Source: an uncultured Nitrospina sp.
GTDB taxonomy: Bacteria > Nitrospinota > Nitrospinia > Nitrospinales > VA-1
Direction of reading: 5' to 3'
NCBI GenBank assembly: GCA_937891765.1
Contig: CALAGQ010000006.1
Span: forward strand, 1 to 59,413
Length of the DNA: 59,413 nucleotides
The notes beneath the pieces are model-generated. The model was given only the letters and a program-made list of their open reading frames with translations, ran no database searches and was not told the origin of the DNA. A program made the translations under genes and the position numbers. How positions within the stretch are numbered: the first letter of the stretch is position 1; each line of letters begins with the position of its first letter. Below are positions 1 through 8,996 of this stretch, one piece after another.

Positions 1-7
1 TTTTATT

Positions 8-84
<77 letters not shown>

Positions 85-159
85 TCAATGCTGAATGATT
101 AGACTATCACTGATATGAGACGTATTGTCAAGGGCCATTGACCCCATCAACCGTCTTTG

Positions 160-207
160 AAGAAAAGAAACGGGCTCTGGGAGGGGCTTGCCCAAACCCA
201 GAGCCCG
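160..207 (-). terminator. rho-independent terminator of the ferredoxin gene
   Basis: An 11-bp perfect stem, CGGGCTCTGGG (171-181) with CCCAGAGCCCG (197-207), lies just downstream of the ferredoxin stop. On the minus strand it is followed by a T-rich tract (complement of 160-170). This is the classic intrinsic terminator layout. Confidence 0.8.
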
Positions 208-219
208 AATGTTCGAAAT

Positions 220-856
<637 letters not shown>

Positions 857-2956
857 ATGATTGTCAAACGAATCCTTATCTATCTCCCGATCGCGCTGGT
901 CCTGTTCCTCCTGCAATCCTTTTTCTGGGTGCCCACATACGATAAACAGGCGGTGGGCAACCCGACCCGGTTGGTCAAATATGTCCAGGGCTCCAGCGCC
1001 GATGCACATATACTCAATCCCATATTGAGCGCCGACAGCGCCTCCAGCTCGATCAACGAACTGGTTTTTGACGGACTCATCGACCTCGACCAAAATTTAA
1101 AATATCGCCCCCGGCTCGCAAAGTCGTGGACCCAGTTCGAAGAAGCCACCCTGACACTCAACACATCCGCCTTTTTACCCGGAGGCACTATTGCCGACAC
1201 CAATACAGACTGGCCTAACACTCTTCTTGCCGCACTCCAGCACAACACCGCATGGAACAAAAACCTGCGCTCCATAGAAGTCATCCCCGGAGAAATAGTG
1301 CAGGGAGAATTCGAAATCTCCCAAACGGGAAAAATTGCCTACACTGTGCAACAGCCGCCGCGACTGAAATTCACCCTCGAAAAAATCGATCAGGATTTCT
1401 TCCTCCCCATCAAAGAGTGGCTGGGTGAAGACTATTTTAAAAAGTTCCCCTACGAGCGCTTTATCCGCGCGAAAGATCCGCAACAGCAGAAAAAACTGCA
1501 ATCGTATTACGAAGAAATACTGCCACTGACCGAGCACAATCCGGTGATCGTTTTCGATCTTAGAAAAGACGTCACTTTTCACGACGGCCACTCGTTCGAT
1601 TCCGGCGATGTGCTGTTCACCTTTAACTCGATCATGAACCCGAAAGGTACATCGCCACGAAAATCCGACTACGAGCCGGTGAAAGAGGCACAAGTGTTAG
1701 GCCCGCATAAAATCCGTTTCACCTATAAGCGATTGTTCTCACCGGCAATCAACTCGTGGTCCATGGGCATCCTTCCCGAACATCTGCTCAATAGACAAAA
1801 GTTGGATGAGGAGGCGAAGGCAAGAGGGCGCGACGTCGAAGCCTTCATCATGAGAGACAGCGACTTTGGCCGCCATCCTATAGGAACCGGACCGTTCAAG
1901 TTCGCCGAGTGGAAGTCCGACGAGCAGATACGCCTGACCCGCAACGATAACTATTGGGAAGGCCCGCCCGAATACGAAGAATATGTCATGCGCATCATTC
2001 CCGACACATTGACCTCTGAGATGGAGTTCTATGCCGGGGCGGTCGATAACTACTCCGTGCAACCGCATCAGGTGGCGCGGTTTTCCACAGAAGACAAATA
2101 CCAGAGCTTTTCCAGCATCGGTTATTTCTATTCCTACATCGGCTATAACCTGCGCAATCCCTTGTTTGCCGATAGAGATGTACGCGCGGCCCTCGGCATG
2201 GCGATAGATATCGACCCGATCCTTCAATACATCCTCTACGGCGAAGGCGAAAGAGTGACCGGACCCTACCCGAAAATCACCGACTGGTACGATCCCGAAG
2301 TAAAACCACTGCCCTACGATCCCGAAGGGGCGCTGGCGATTCTCAACAAAAAGGGCTGGAAGAAGAATGCAGAAGGCTGGTTGGAAAAAGATGGCAAAAT
2401 CTTCGAGTTCAACCTCATCACCAATAGCGGTAATCCTGTAAGAAAAAATATTCTCACCATCGTGCAGGATAGTTGGAGGAAGATCGGCATCAAATGCAAT
2501 ACCCAGCTTTTCGAGTGGGCCGTGTTCCTGAAAGACTTCGTCAACGCCCTCAAATACGATGCACTGGTTTTAGGTTGGAGCATGGGCATCGATCCAGATT
2601 TATACCAGATCTGGCATTCAAGTCAGGCGGGTCCACAGCAGTTGAACTTCGTCGGCTATAAGAATGAAGAGGCCGACAGACTAATAACAAGAATCCGCAA
2701 AGAATATGACCGGGATAAACAAATAGAGATGGCGCGCGAACTGCATCGCATGATCGCCCGCGACCAGCCTTATACGTTTCTGTACGTGGCAAAATCCACC
2801 CAACTGTTCGACAAAAAAATAGTAATGATAGAAACAGAAGAGAGCGGCGAAAAAAAATATAAAAAGATCTATCCCACCAAAGACGGCAGAATCCGCTACT
2901 ACTTCAACAAATGGAAAAAGCTGGCAACAATCCCTACATTTTCCTCAACCGGGTAA
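857..2956 (+). CDS. ABC-type peptide/solute-binding protein, SBP_bac_5 family
   Basis: This 699-residue protein starts with an N-terminal hydrophobic segment (about residues 5-24), either an uncleaved anchor or a signal. It is followed by features of family 5 extracytoplasmic binding proteins: the opening block ending LAKSW, the VTFHDGHSFDSGDVLFTF block near residues 238-255, and a later IGTGPFKFAEW block. Typical members have about 530 residues; here roughly 150 extra residues separate the first two blocks. No permease or ATPase genes lie next to it, so the transport partner is unknown or encoded elsewhere. The family binds oligopeptides, nickel or sugars; the substrate is not predictable here. 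No strong Shine-Dalgarno site is visible. Confidence 0.88.
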   Translation: MIVKRILIYLPIALVLFLLQSFFWVPTYDKQAVGNPTRLVKYVQGSSADAHILNPILSADSASSSINELVFDGLIDLDQNLKYRPRLAKSWTQFEEATLTLNTSAFLPGGTIADTNTDWPNTLLAALQHNTAWNKNLRSIEVIPGEIVQGEFEISQTGKIAYTVQQPPRLKFTLEKIDQDFFLPIKEWLGEDYFKKFPYERFIRAKDPQQQKKLQSYYEEILPLTEHNPVIVFDLRKDVTFHDGHSFDSGDVLFTFNSIMNPKGTSPRKSDYEPVKEAQVLGPHKIRFTYKRLFSPAINSWSMGILPEHLLNRQKLDEEAKARGRDVEAFIMRDSDFGRHPIGTGPFKFAEWKSDEQIRLTRNDNYWEGPPEYEEYVMRIIPDTLTSEMEFYAGAVDNYSVQPHQVARFSTEDKYQSFSSIGYFYSYIGYNLRNPLFADRDVRAALGMAIDIDPILQYILYGEGERVTGPYPKITDWYDPEVKPLPYDPEGALAILNKKGWKKNAEGWLEKDGKIFEFNLITNSGNPVRKNILTIVQDSWRKIGIKCNTQLFEWAVFLKDFVNALKYDALVLGWSMGIDPDLYQIWHSSQAGPQQLNFVGYKNEEADRLITRIRKEYDRDKQIEMARELHRMIARDQPYTFLYVAKSTQLFDKKIVMIETEESGEKKYKKIYPTKDGRIRYYFNKWKKLATIPTFSSTG

Positions 2957-3058
2957 TTAACCACAGATGGACACCGATGCACACGGATGAATTCTGATAA
3001 AAGTTCCCTATTTGTGCGGGAGGGCGTGCGTTTTTGTTTAGGCTTGCAAATCTAATTG

Positions 3059-3992
3059 TTAATAAGCTGCTACAAAAATTTTAAACCGTTCTTCAAGAAA
3101 TGCAGGGTTTGGTTTTAAATGTGAAGATCGTGGTGTCGAAATTTTTGCCCCTTGAAATCCCTGCAATCCATGAAGAAGCATCGGCCCGTCAATTTCTTCA
3201 AGAATATCTTGCCTGATTTGAATTTGTAAGTCTGGAGTAATCCCTAGAATATTTTTGTCGTACGCAGCATGATGAAGGTTGCAAAGGGCTAGTCCATTAG
3301 AAACGGTTGGCTCCCCCAATGGATGCTTGTCAGGGAGAATGTGTGCTGCTTCTAATAATTCTGTATGGCGGAGTCGGCATATTGAACATTGGTCGCGGTA
3401 TGCACTTAAGACAAGCTCTCGAAACGATTTCTGATGCAATCTGATTTTCAGGCTAGAGGTTATATATCGTCTTCTGGCATCAGAATCATTCTCTGCGACA
3501 CAAAACTCTTCCTCTTCCATTGCCATTATTTGGCGGTCATCCAATAGCACCTTTAAAGGTTGAATTTTTTGTGTCGTCTCCTACAACATATACGGGCCAG
3601 CAAGGGAGATATTTGTTGGGCGCGAGACCATAAAAGTATATTAATGGGAGTTGTAGCTCCATAGCTTTTCTTAGGCCCACATTATCCTGATGGTTTGGTG
3701 CCTTGGTGACGATATTCAGGTTTTCTTCATTAAAATTGTCATCATATGGCTTTGGCCTTTTTTCACTTGGAGGGATAGTGGTTATTGATAGAGGGAACTT
3801 TAAAACTTTTGGTTTGAAAATACCCTGTGGGCTTATCAGAGGGATGCGGGTGTTATCAAACTTGAAACCTTCAAGAAGAGTGGGGCGGGAGAATAATTTT
3901 CCTTTAAGGAGAGTGGTCTCTTCAAGAAATTTGAACGCGGCCAGTCTGATCCTTGAATCAAAGGTTTTATCAAAGTCCATTTGGAGGCCCAT
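3059..3992 (-). pseudogene. HNH restriction-endonuclease-like gene, frameshifted
   Basis: Two overlapping minus-strand frames together make one recognisable protein of about 300 residues. The upstream part (3992-3537) begins near MDFDKTFDSRIRLAAF, contains the SPQGIFKPK block and breaks off after VYVVGDD. The downstream part (3550-3059) resumes with LDDRQIMAMEEE and carries the HNH nuclease core: CSIC, AAHI, then NGLALCNLHHAAYDKN. This order matches putative HNH restriction endonucleases fused to an N-terminal recognition-like domain. The frame breaks near 3540-3550 and loss of one base explains it. The only possible start for the downstream part is GTG without a Shine-Dalgarno. It is either a decayed defence gene or a sequencing error. 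No methyltransferase gene is adjacent. Confidence 0.8.
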
Positions 3993-4098
3993 TCCTTGGC
4001 TGCGTTATGAAACTTAGTTCCGGGATGGGATTTTACTTGTTTAGTGGCAGAAATGAAAGCGTGGATGCTTTCGCAGGCTCAGCAAGACAAACGCTCCA

Positions 4099-4138
4099 TT
4101 GGACTTTATCATTATCGAGTCCAGCGTCACGCTGGTAT
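4099..4138 (+). repeat. half-copy of the dispersed intergenic repeat (CCAGCGTCACGCTGG type)
   Basis: GAGTCCAGCGTCACGCTGG here is identical to the right end of the copy at 46268-46415 and is nearly repeated in inverse orientation at 48416-48445. The core CCAGCGT-x-ACGCTGG is itself palindromic. It lies immediately upstream of the TPR gene, and a TATAAT hexamer (4136-4141) overlaps its edge. Confidence 0.6.
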
Positions 4139-4146
4139 AATTAGTC

Positions 4147-4611
4147 ATGGACAAAACTGGACAATACTTGGAAGACTTAAAAAGCGAAGACCCGGAAACG
4201 CGCGAGAATGCCACGAAAGCGTTGTGGGTGCTGTGGCACCAGCAGGAAGGCGCGGCGATGGAGATGATGCTGAACGAGGGGACGGATTTGATGGATCGGC
4301 AACAACTGGATCATGCATTGGAAGTGTTCCGCAGTCTGATCGAGAAGTGCCCCGACTTCGCCGAAGCGCATAACAAACTCGCTACCCTCCTGTTCCTCAT
4401 GGGGCGGTACGACGAAGCGGTTAAAGAATGCGATGCTGTCTTACGCAGAATCCCCCACCACTTTGGTGCTTTGAATGGACTGGGGTTGTGTCTTTATGAA
4501 CTGAGACGGTTTGAAGAAGCTATCCTGAGTTTCCAGCTGGCTCTCGAAGTTCAACCCTACGCCCTGATCAATCGAACCTATATCGCCCGCTGTCGTTCCA
4601 ACCTAAACTAG
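4147..4611 (+). CDS. small TPR-repeat protein
   Basis: This 154-residue protein without signal peptide or membrane segment carries about three tetratricopeptide-type helical pairs over residues 45-150, for example around FAEAHNKLATLLFLMGRYDEA and FGALNGLGLCLYELRRFEEA. TPR proteins act as protein-binding scaffolds, and the partner is unknown. The acidic N-terminus (residues 1-40) does not match a known domain. Its TAG stop is fused to the start of the repeat element at 4611. No operon partner. Confidence 0.75.
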   Translation: MDKTGQYLEDLKSEDPETRENATKALWVLWHQQEGAAMEMMLNEGTDLMDRQQLDHALEVFRSLIEKCPDFAEAHNKLATLLFLMGRYDEAVKECDAVLRRIPHHFGALNGLGLCLYELRRFEEAILSFQLALEVQPYALINRTYIARCRSNLN

Positions 4612-4798
4612 CCACTAGCCGTGGGGGCAGCGGGACAAGGCAAACCCCGTGTGGAGGTATTTATTAATTCCCCCTCATCTTAATCTTCTCCCTCCAGGGG
4701 AGAAGGTGAAATGCTTCTACCCCTCCGGGGCACGAGGGCTAATGAGGGAATATCACGGAACGCCTCAGCATGACAGCAAAGGCCCGGCGGCTAGTGGC
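4611..4798. repeat. 188-bp MITE-like repeat with 11-bp terminal inverted repeats
   Basis: The segment is bounded by GCCACTAGCCG (4611-4621) and its exact reverse complement CGGCTAGTGGC (4788-4798). It fills the space between the stop of the TPR gene and the stop of the convergent small gene at 4806. It has no coding potential. The ends resemble the CACTAG-containing cores of the other intergenic repeats in this window. Confidence 0.7.
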
Positions 4799-4805
4799 GG
4801 ACTGG

Positions 4806-5030
4806 TTAAAGAGAAGTACCCTTAAAATCCAGGAGTCCCTCGGCTTTATACCGATTGATTTCTTCGTCATTTCTACAACTTTGTATCAGTCTGCTTTGAG
4901 CCTCGAGTCTTTCCTTACGGCAATTGAGCCAACCTTCAAGAGTCCCTGAGAGTTCTTCTAGTCCGGTTTTAAGAGAGTTGACTGTCTCTGTAGTTATTTT
5001 CAGGTCTCGTGGATATTTCGCTTTGGTCAT
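4806..5030 (-). CDS. small hypothetical protein, coiled-coil-like
   Basis: This 74-residue, highly charged protein is predicted to be mostly helical, with a heptad-like central stretch and a single cysteine pair (C37, C52). I do not recognise a family. A double purine-rich Shine-Dalgarno (AAGGATAAGGAC) precedes the ATG at good spacing, which supports it as a real gene. It is convergent with the TPR gene across the MITE-like element. Confidence 0.5.
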   Translation of the reverse strand: MTKAKYPRDLKITTETVNSLKTGLEELSGTLEGWLNCRKERLEAQSRLIQSCRNDEEINRYKAEGLLDFKGTSL

Positions 5031-5326
5031 TGTCCTTATCCTTTAAATTTGGGTTTAAATCCAATTTGATTTAATCTCTATCACTTCATACTCATTTATT
5101 TAGAACAAGAGGCATGCCAAGAAACCGCTAAATCATTAACCCCTTATTTAACAAAGGATAAGGAATATCTGCGAGCGCCTGAAACTAGTTATATGTATAC
5201 TTTGGATTGCATAAACACCTGTGATGTGTAGGGTTTTTTTACCCTTTAGCAGGGGGAGGCCGTGGCAAGGCAGACTCAAAGGAGAGGTCCTTTGACAAGC
5301 TCAGAATGACAACATTGGCTCCACGC
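5031..5326. other. non-coding gap, AT-rich left part and repeat remnant on the right
   Basis: The left two thirds are AT-rich and should hold the promoter of the small gene at 4806-5030. The right third from about 5232 is repeat sequence. A short inverted repeat, AAAGGA-GAGG-TCCTTT, lies near 5279-5294. No gene is supported. Confidence 0.4.
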
Positions 5327-5333
5327 TTAGTGG
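5232..5333. repeat. dispersed intergenic repeat copy overlapping rocD stop
   Basis: The left part (TTAGCAGGGGGAGGC) matches, in inverse orientation, the right part of the copy at 7862-8056. On the minus strand the right end reads CACTAAGCGTGGAGCCAATG, which matches the shared core. The TAA within CACTAAGCG is the rocD stop codon. Confidence 0.65.
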
Positions 5334-6550
5334 TGGAGGAGGACAGATTCGATGCGTTCGAGGGCCCAGTCGAGTTCTTCTTTTGTGATAACGAGTGGTG
5401 GGGCGAAGCGGATCACGTGTTTATGGGTTTCTTTGCAGAGGATGCCTTTTCCCATCAACGCTTCGCAAAACTTCCGCGCGCCGCCGGCAGATTTCTTCAG
5501 TTCTACGCCGATCATCAGTCCTAGTCCGCGCACTTCTTTCACATGAGGCGAGATAATATTTCTGAGAGATTCCTTGAGATAATGACCCATAAATAGTGAT
5601 TTTTCAACGAGATTTTCGTCTTCAATAACTTTCAGTGCGGCGCGGGCGACGGCGCAGGCTAACGGGTTGCCGCCAAAGGTGGAGCCGTGATCTCCCGGTT
5701 CAAAAACGGCCAGAGCCTCTTTATTGGAGAGCACAGCGGAGACGGGGTAGACTCCGCCCGAGAGCGCTTTGCCCACCAGTGTGAGGTCGGACTCTATTCC
5801 ATCGTGTTCTTCGGCGAAGAGTTTGCCGGTTCTGCCGAGGCCTGTCTGGATCTCGTCGAGAATGAGCAGGACGTTATTGCGATCACAGATTTCGCGTACT
5901 TTTTTCAGATAACCGGAGGGTGGGATGATGATGCCGCCTTCGCCCTGAATGGGTTCTACCATGAACGCTACGGTGTTGGGGGTGATGGCCCATTCCAGCG
6001 CTTCGGCATCCCCGAAGGGGATGATGACGAACCCGGGCGCGAAGGGGCCGAATCCATCCCGATATTGCTGTTCGGTGCTGAACCCGACGATGGTGGTGGT
6101 GCGGCCGTGGAAATTATTGGCGCAGACGATGATCTCGGCCATGTCGTCGGGGATTTCTTTAATCTGGTAACCCCATTTGCGGGCGGCTTTGAGGGCGGTT
6201 TCGACGGCCTCGGCTCCGCTGTTCATCGGCAAAACGCTGTGCGAGTGGGTCATCTCGCAGATTTCTTTATAGAAGGGACCCAACTGGTCGGTACGGAAAG
6301 CCCGGGAAACTAGGGTAAGCTTTTTGGCTTGTTCGATGAGGGCAGTTAGGATGCGGGGGTGGCAGTGCCCTTGGTTGAGGGCAGAATATGATGCCAGCAT
6401 ATCTAAGTATTTGTTGCCTTCCACATCCCAGACCCAGACGCCCTGGCCCCGGGCTAACACTACATCAAGGGGCTTGTAATTGTTCGCCCCAAACTCGTTT
6501 TCGAGGTCGATGAAGCTCTGTGTTCTCGAAACGGTAGTTGTAGAATCCAT
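5327..6550 (-). CDS. rocD: ornithine aminotransferase (ornithine--oxo-acid transaminase)
   Basis: This 407-residue class III PLP aminotransferase is full length for RocD. It moves the delta-amino group of ornithine to 2-oxoglutarate, giving glutamate semialdehyde/pyrroline-5-carboxylate, and so links arginine/ornithine with proline metabolism. Visible marks are the NNYKPL start block (residues 23-28), NSGAEA (110-115), [12 protein letters not shown] with D232, the PLP lysine K261 in LVGKALSGG, and [16 protein letters not shown] Shine-Dalgarno stands before the ATG. It is a single gene and no arginase is adjacent. The stop codon lies inside a repeat copy. Confidence 0.93.
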   Translation of the reverse strand: MDSTTTVSRTQSFIDLENEFGANNYKPLDVVLARGQGVWVWDVEGNKYLDMLASYSALNQGHCHPRILTALIEQAKKLTLVSRAFRTDQLGPFYKEICEMTHSHSVLPMNSGAEAVETALKAARKWGYQIKEIPDDMAEIIVCANNFHGRTTTIVGFSTEQQYRDGFGPFAPGFVIIPFGDAEALEWAITPNTVAFMVEPIQGEGGIIIPPSGYLKKVREICDRNNVLLILDEIQTGLGRTGKLFAEEHDGIESDLTLVGKALSGGVYPVSAVLSNKEALAVFEPGDHGSTFGGNPLACAVARAALKVIEDENLVEKSLFMGHYLKESLRNIISPHVKEVRGLGLMIGVELKKSAGGARKFCEALMGKGILCKETHKHVIRFAPPLVITKEELDWALERIESVLLHH

Positions 6551-6612
6551 ATAAACGCCCTCATTAAACCCTGGTTTCCTTCACTAATAATCTAGGGCCA
6601 AAAGACATTTTA

Positions 6613-6838
6613 TGCCACCCCCACTGGGCGTGGGGCCAATGAGCAAGGGCTTTTTCTGGCTAGCAAGAAGTATAGGCAAATACTTCTGTCCAGTTGCCTC
6701 CCCTGCTGAGGGGTACTGGGCGCCGGCGATCCGCTGGTGGCAGTGAGCAATAGCTTTATTTCGTGGGCAATCGGTTTCTCGGCTTAATGGGCCACCATTT
6801 ACCCTTGGGCGTTGCCTAGCGCGGGGGCGAATAGAGCT
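6613..6838. repeat. long composite copy of the dispersed intergenic repeat
   Basis: It contains the shared core CACTGGGCGTGGGGCCAATG, a GCAAGGGCTTTTTCTGGC variant, the AGCAATAGCTTTATTT module and TCTCGGCTTAATG, matching the copies at 46268-46415 and 40650-40744. It fills most of the rocD-Cld divergent gap (6551-6904) and has no coding potential. The rocD promoter should lie left of it (6551-6612). Confidence 0.7.
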
Positions 6839-6867
6839 TTGATTTTTTAGATAGTTTTAGATATAAT
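6839..6867 (+). promoter_or_regulatory. sigma-70-type promoter of the Cld-family gene
   Basis: TTGATT (6839-6844), a 17-base spacer and a perfect TATAAT (6862-6867) stand 37 bases ahead of the start codon. The promoter begins directly at the edge of the repeat. Confidence 0.65.
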
Positions 6868-6904
6868 AGCTCTTTCCGAAACCCATTAATATTGAGAACA
6901 AACT

Positions 6905-7864
6905 ATGAGTATTGACGATAAAGAGTTAGAAAGCTTCATGCCTGAGTTGTCGTTGGAATGGACCGATGATGCCCAGACCCGCATGAAGAATGTTCCGTTT
7001 TTTGTCCGCAAGAGTGTTGTGCGTGGTATCGAGCAGTATGCCAAGGACAAGAGCATCGCGGTGGTGGATGATGCTGTGGTCTCGCGTGCCCGGCAGGAAC
7101 GGGAAGGCGAAGCCATGGAAGCCCTCCAAAAAAAGCGGGCAGAAGCACAGAAAGCTAATGGGGGTGAACCTCCTGTCCAACGTCAATACGTCAGTTTTAC
7201 TTTTTACAAGCTCGACCCTGCGTTCCGCAGGCTTCCTCAGGAAGAACGCGATAAAGGGATGAAAGAGTTTATAGATGTGCTCGAGGAATATGACAGCGGT
7301 ACGGATATGATTCTGCTGTGTTATTCCATGGTCGGGTTGCGCGGCGATGTCGATATCATGACATGGCGCATCTGTTACAGCATGGAAGAGTTCCAGGCAA
7401 TGACCACTCGTCTCATGCAGACTGGATTGGGAAAATATTTGCATACCCCTTACAGCTATCTTTCCATGACCAAACGGTCGATGTATATGGACTTCATCAA
7501 TCCGGAGCACGAAGAAGACCGCACGCATATTATTCCGGGCAAGGCGAAATATCTTTTCATCTATCCCTTCGTCAAAACGCGCGAGTGGTATCTGCTGACT
7601 CAGTTCACCCGTCAGGGAATCATGGACGAGCATATTTATATCGGCAACAAATATCCTTCCGTCAAGTTGAACACGACCTACAGTTTCGGCATCGACGACT
7701 ATGAGTTCGTGGTGGCTTTCGAGTCGGATTCGCCAGACGATTTCCTCGACCTGGTGCAGGAACTGAGAGAAACCGAAGGCAGCCGGTATGTGAAAGAAGA
7801 CACACCTATTTTCACCTGTATCGCCATGTCCATCGAAGATACAGTAAAAAGCCTCGGCGTCTAG
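6905..7864 (+). CDS. PCP_red domain fused to chlorite-dismutase/HemQ-family haem protein
   Basis: This 319-residue cytoplasmic protein has two parts. Residues 18-63 match the PCP_red domain of light-independent protochlorophyllide reductase subunit B (PFFVRKSVVRGIEQYAK). A charged linker (64-88) leads to a Cld/HemQ-type ferredoxin-like fold at about 92-315. Visible are KTREWYLL (W228) and DEHIYIGNKYPSVKLNTTY with H243, the likely axial haem ligand. The distal arginine of true chlorite dismutases is not obvious: the corresponding stretch reads SVKLNT. Chlorite-decomposing activity is therefore uncertain, and a HemQ-like coproheme role or another haem function is possible. Homologues of this fusion are, to my knowledge, typical of nitrite-oxidiser lineages (not checked here). 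The stop is flush with a repeat. Confidence 0.82.
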   Translation: MSIDDKELESFMPELSLEWTDDAQTRMKNVPFFVRKSVVRGIEQYAKDKSIAVVDDAVVSRARQEREGEAMEALQKKRAEAQKANGGEPPVQRQYVSFTFYKLDPAFRRLPQEERDKGMKEFIDVLEEYDSGTDMILLCYSMVGLRGDVDIMTWRICYSMEEFQAMTTRLMQTGLGKYLHTPYSYLSMTKRSMYMDFINPEHEEDRTHIIPGKAKYLFIYPFVKTREWYLLTQFTRQGIMDEHIYIGNKYPSVKLNTTYSFGIDDYEFVVAFESDSPDDFLDLVQELRETEGSRYVKEDTPIFTCIAMSIEDTVKSLGV

Positions 7865-8056
7865 CCGCGAGCCGCGGCGGGCAATTTGCAATGACTCGTT
7901 GCCGAGTAAATGTTTGCCTGCAAAATAAAGACATTATAAGTTGCCTGCTGAGGTACTCCGCCCACACTAGGCGTGGGGCCGACTGGCAATAACTTTAATA
8001 GACTAGCAGGTAGTTTTCTCGGCACAATTAAACCCAGTTGCCTCCCCCTGCTAATG
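7862..8056. repeat. dispersed intergenic repeat, starting at the Cld stop codon
   Basis: It begins with the stop: TAG then CCGCGAGCCGCGGCGGGCAA. The first ~30 bases recur, in the same orientation relative to the gene, right after the accD stop (complement of 8966-8994). It also holds AAATAAAGACATTATAA, shared with the next copy, and CACTAGGCGTGGGGCCGAC. Confidence 0.7.
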
Positions 8057-8063
8057 GGCATCC

Positions 8064-8795
8064 ATGAAACGTATCCTGATTCTTATCCCGCTGGTTTTTG
8101 TGTTGTCAGGGTTTACGTGGGGCGAGAGCATCACGAAAGAGCAGGGCGATGCCATCCTCAAAGAATTGCAAGCCATCCGGCAGGAACTGAATCAAATCAA
8201 ACAAAGCGGCTCGGCCTCTCGGGCTCCGGCTAAACCGAAACGACCTACTACAGCGAGCGTGTCCACTCTGGGCAATCCCATATTGGGCGACGTGAAAGCT
8301 CCGGTTACGATTGTTGAGTTCACCGACTACCAGTGTCCTTATTGCCAGAAGTTTTATTCACAAGCGTATAAAAAGTTGAAGAAGAATTATGTGGATACCG
8401 GCAAACTGCGTTTTGTTCTGCGCGACTTGCCCCTGCCGAACCATCAGTACGCCAAGTCGGCTGCTATTTCCGCCCACTGCGCTGGAGAACAAAATAAATT
8501 TTGGGAAATGCACGATGCCCTGTTTGAGGGCGGAGGAAAATTAAGCCAGCCAGATATTCTCGGATATGCAAAGTCGGTGGGACTTGAAACTGATTCCTTC
8601 AAATCCTGCTTGACCTCCGGAGGATACAATAATGATATTAAGCAGGATGTTCAGGATGCAGGAAGAGTAGGTATAAGAGGCACCCCCGCGTTTGTAGTGG
8701 GCCACACCACCGACGATCTTGTTAACGGAACCCTCATCATTGGCACCCGCCCGTTCACCACCTTCCAAAAAGAAATCGATAAACTCCTCCACTAG
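8064..8795 (+). CDS. DsbA-like thiol:disulfide oxidoreductase
   Basis: This 243-residue protein has a signal peptide (residues 1-20), a short helical and proline-rich linker (25-65), then a thioredoxin-fold DsbA domain. The active site is CPYC (91-94) in FTDYQCPYC. The cis-proline loop IRGTPAFVVG is present, and so is the DLPLPNHQYA segment typical of the DSBA/BdbD-like family. It should form or isomerise disulfides in the periplasm. No DsbB/VKOR gene is nearby. It sits alone between two repeat copies whose outer ends are inverted relative to each other. The TAG stop lies inside the right repeat (CACTAGGCG). Confidence 0.88.
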   Translation: MKRILILIPLVFVLSGFTWGESITKEQGDAILKELQAIRQELNQIKQSGSASRAPAKPKRPTTASVSTLGNPILGDVKAPVTIVEFTDYQCPYCQKFYSQAYKKLKKNYVDTGKLRFVLRDLPLPNHQYAKSAAISAHCAGEQNKFWEMHDALFEGGGKLSQPDILGYAKSVGLETDSFKSCLTSGGYNNDIKQDVQDAGRVGIRGTPAFVVGHTTDDLVNGTLIIGTRPFTTFQKEIDKLLH

Positions 8796-8996
8796 GCGCC
8801 ACTCGGAGTGAGGCCAGCGAATAATATCCCATTGAGCCGAGAAACTGATTGCTCGCGAAATAAAGACATTGTAATTTGCCCAACGTGGCTCGCCCCTTGT
8901 CAGGGGAAGTAATTGGGCAAGGGCGTATTAAGCCGAGGCTTAGATTGCCTGCCGATAATGTTATTGCTATTTGCCCGCTGCGGCTCGCGGCTTAGG
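8787..8996. repeat. dispersed intergenic repeat between convergent dsbA-like and accD genes
   Basis: The left end CACTAGGCGCCACTCGGAG carries the stop of the DsbA-like gene. The middle repeats the GCGAAATAAAGACATTGTAA module. The right end, read on the minus strand, is GCCGCGAGCCGCAGCGGGCA directly after the accD stop and nearly identical to the start of the copy at 7862. Confidence 0.7.

Noticed and set aside
5687..6313. 208-codon open frame on the plus strand inside rocD
   Set aside because: It is antisense to a clearly conserved enzyme, its composition is that of an out-of-frame translation, and no ribosome site is present.
6926..7891. 321-codon open frame antisense to the Cld-family gene
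   Set aside because: The plus-strand frame has conserved domains and a promoter; the antisense frame resembles nothing.
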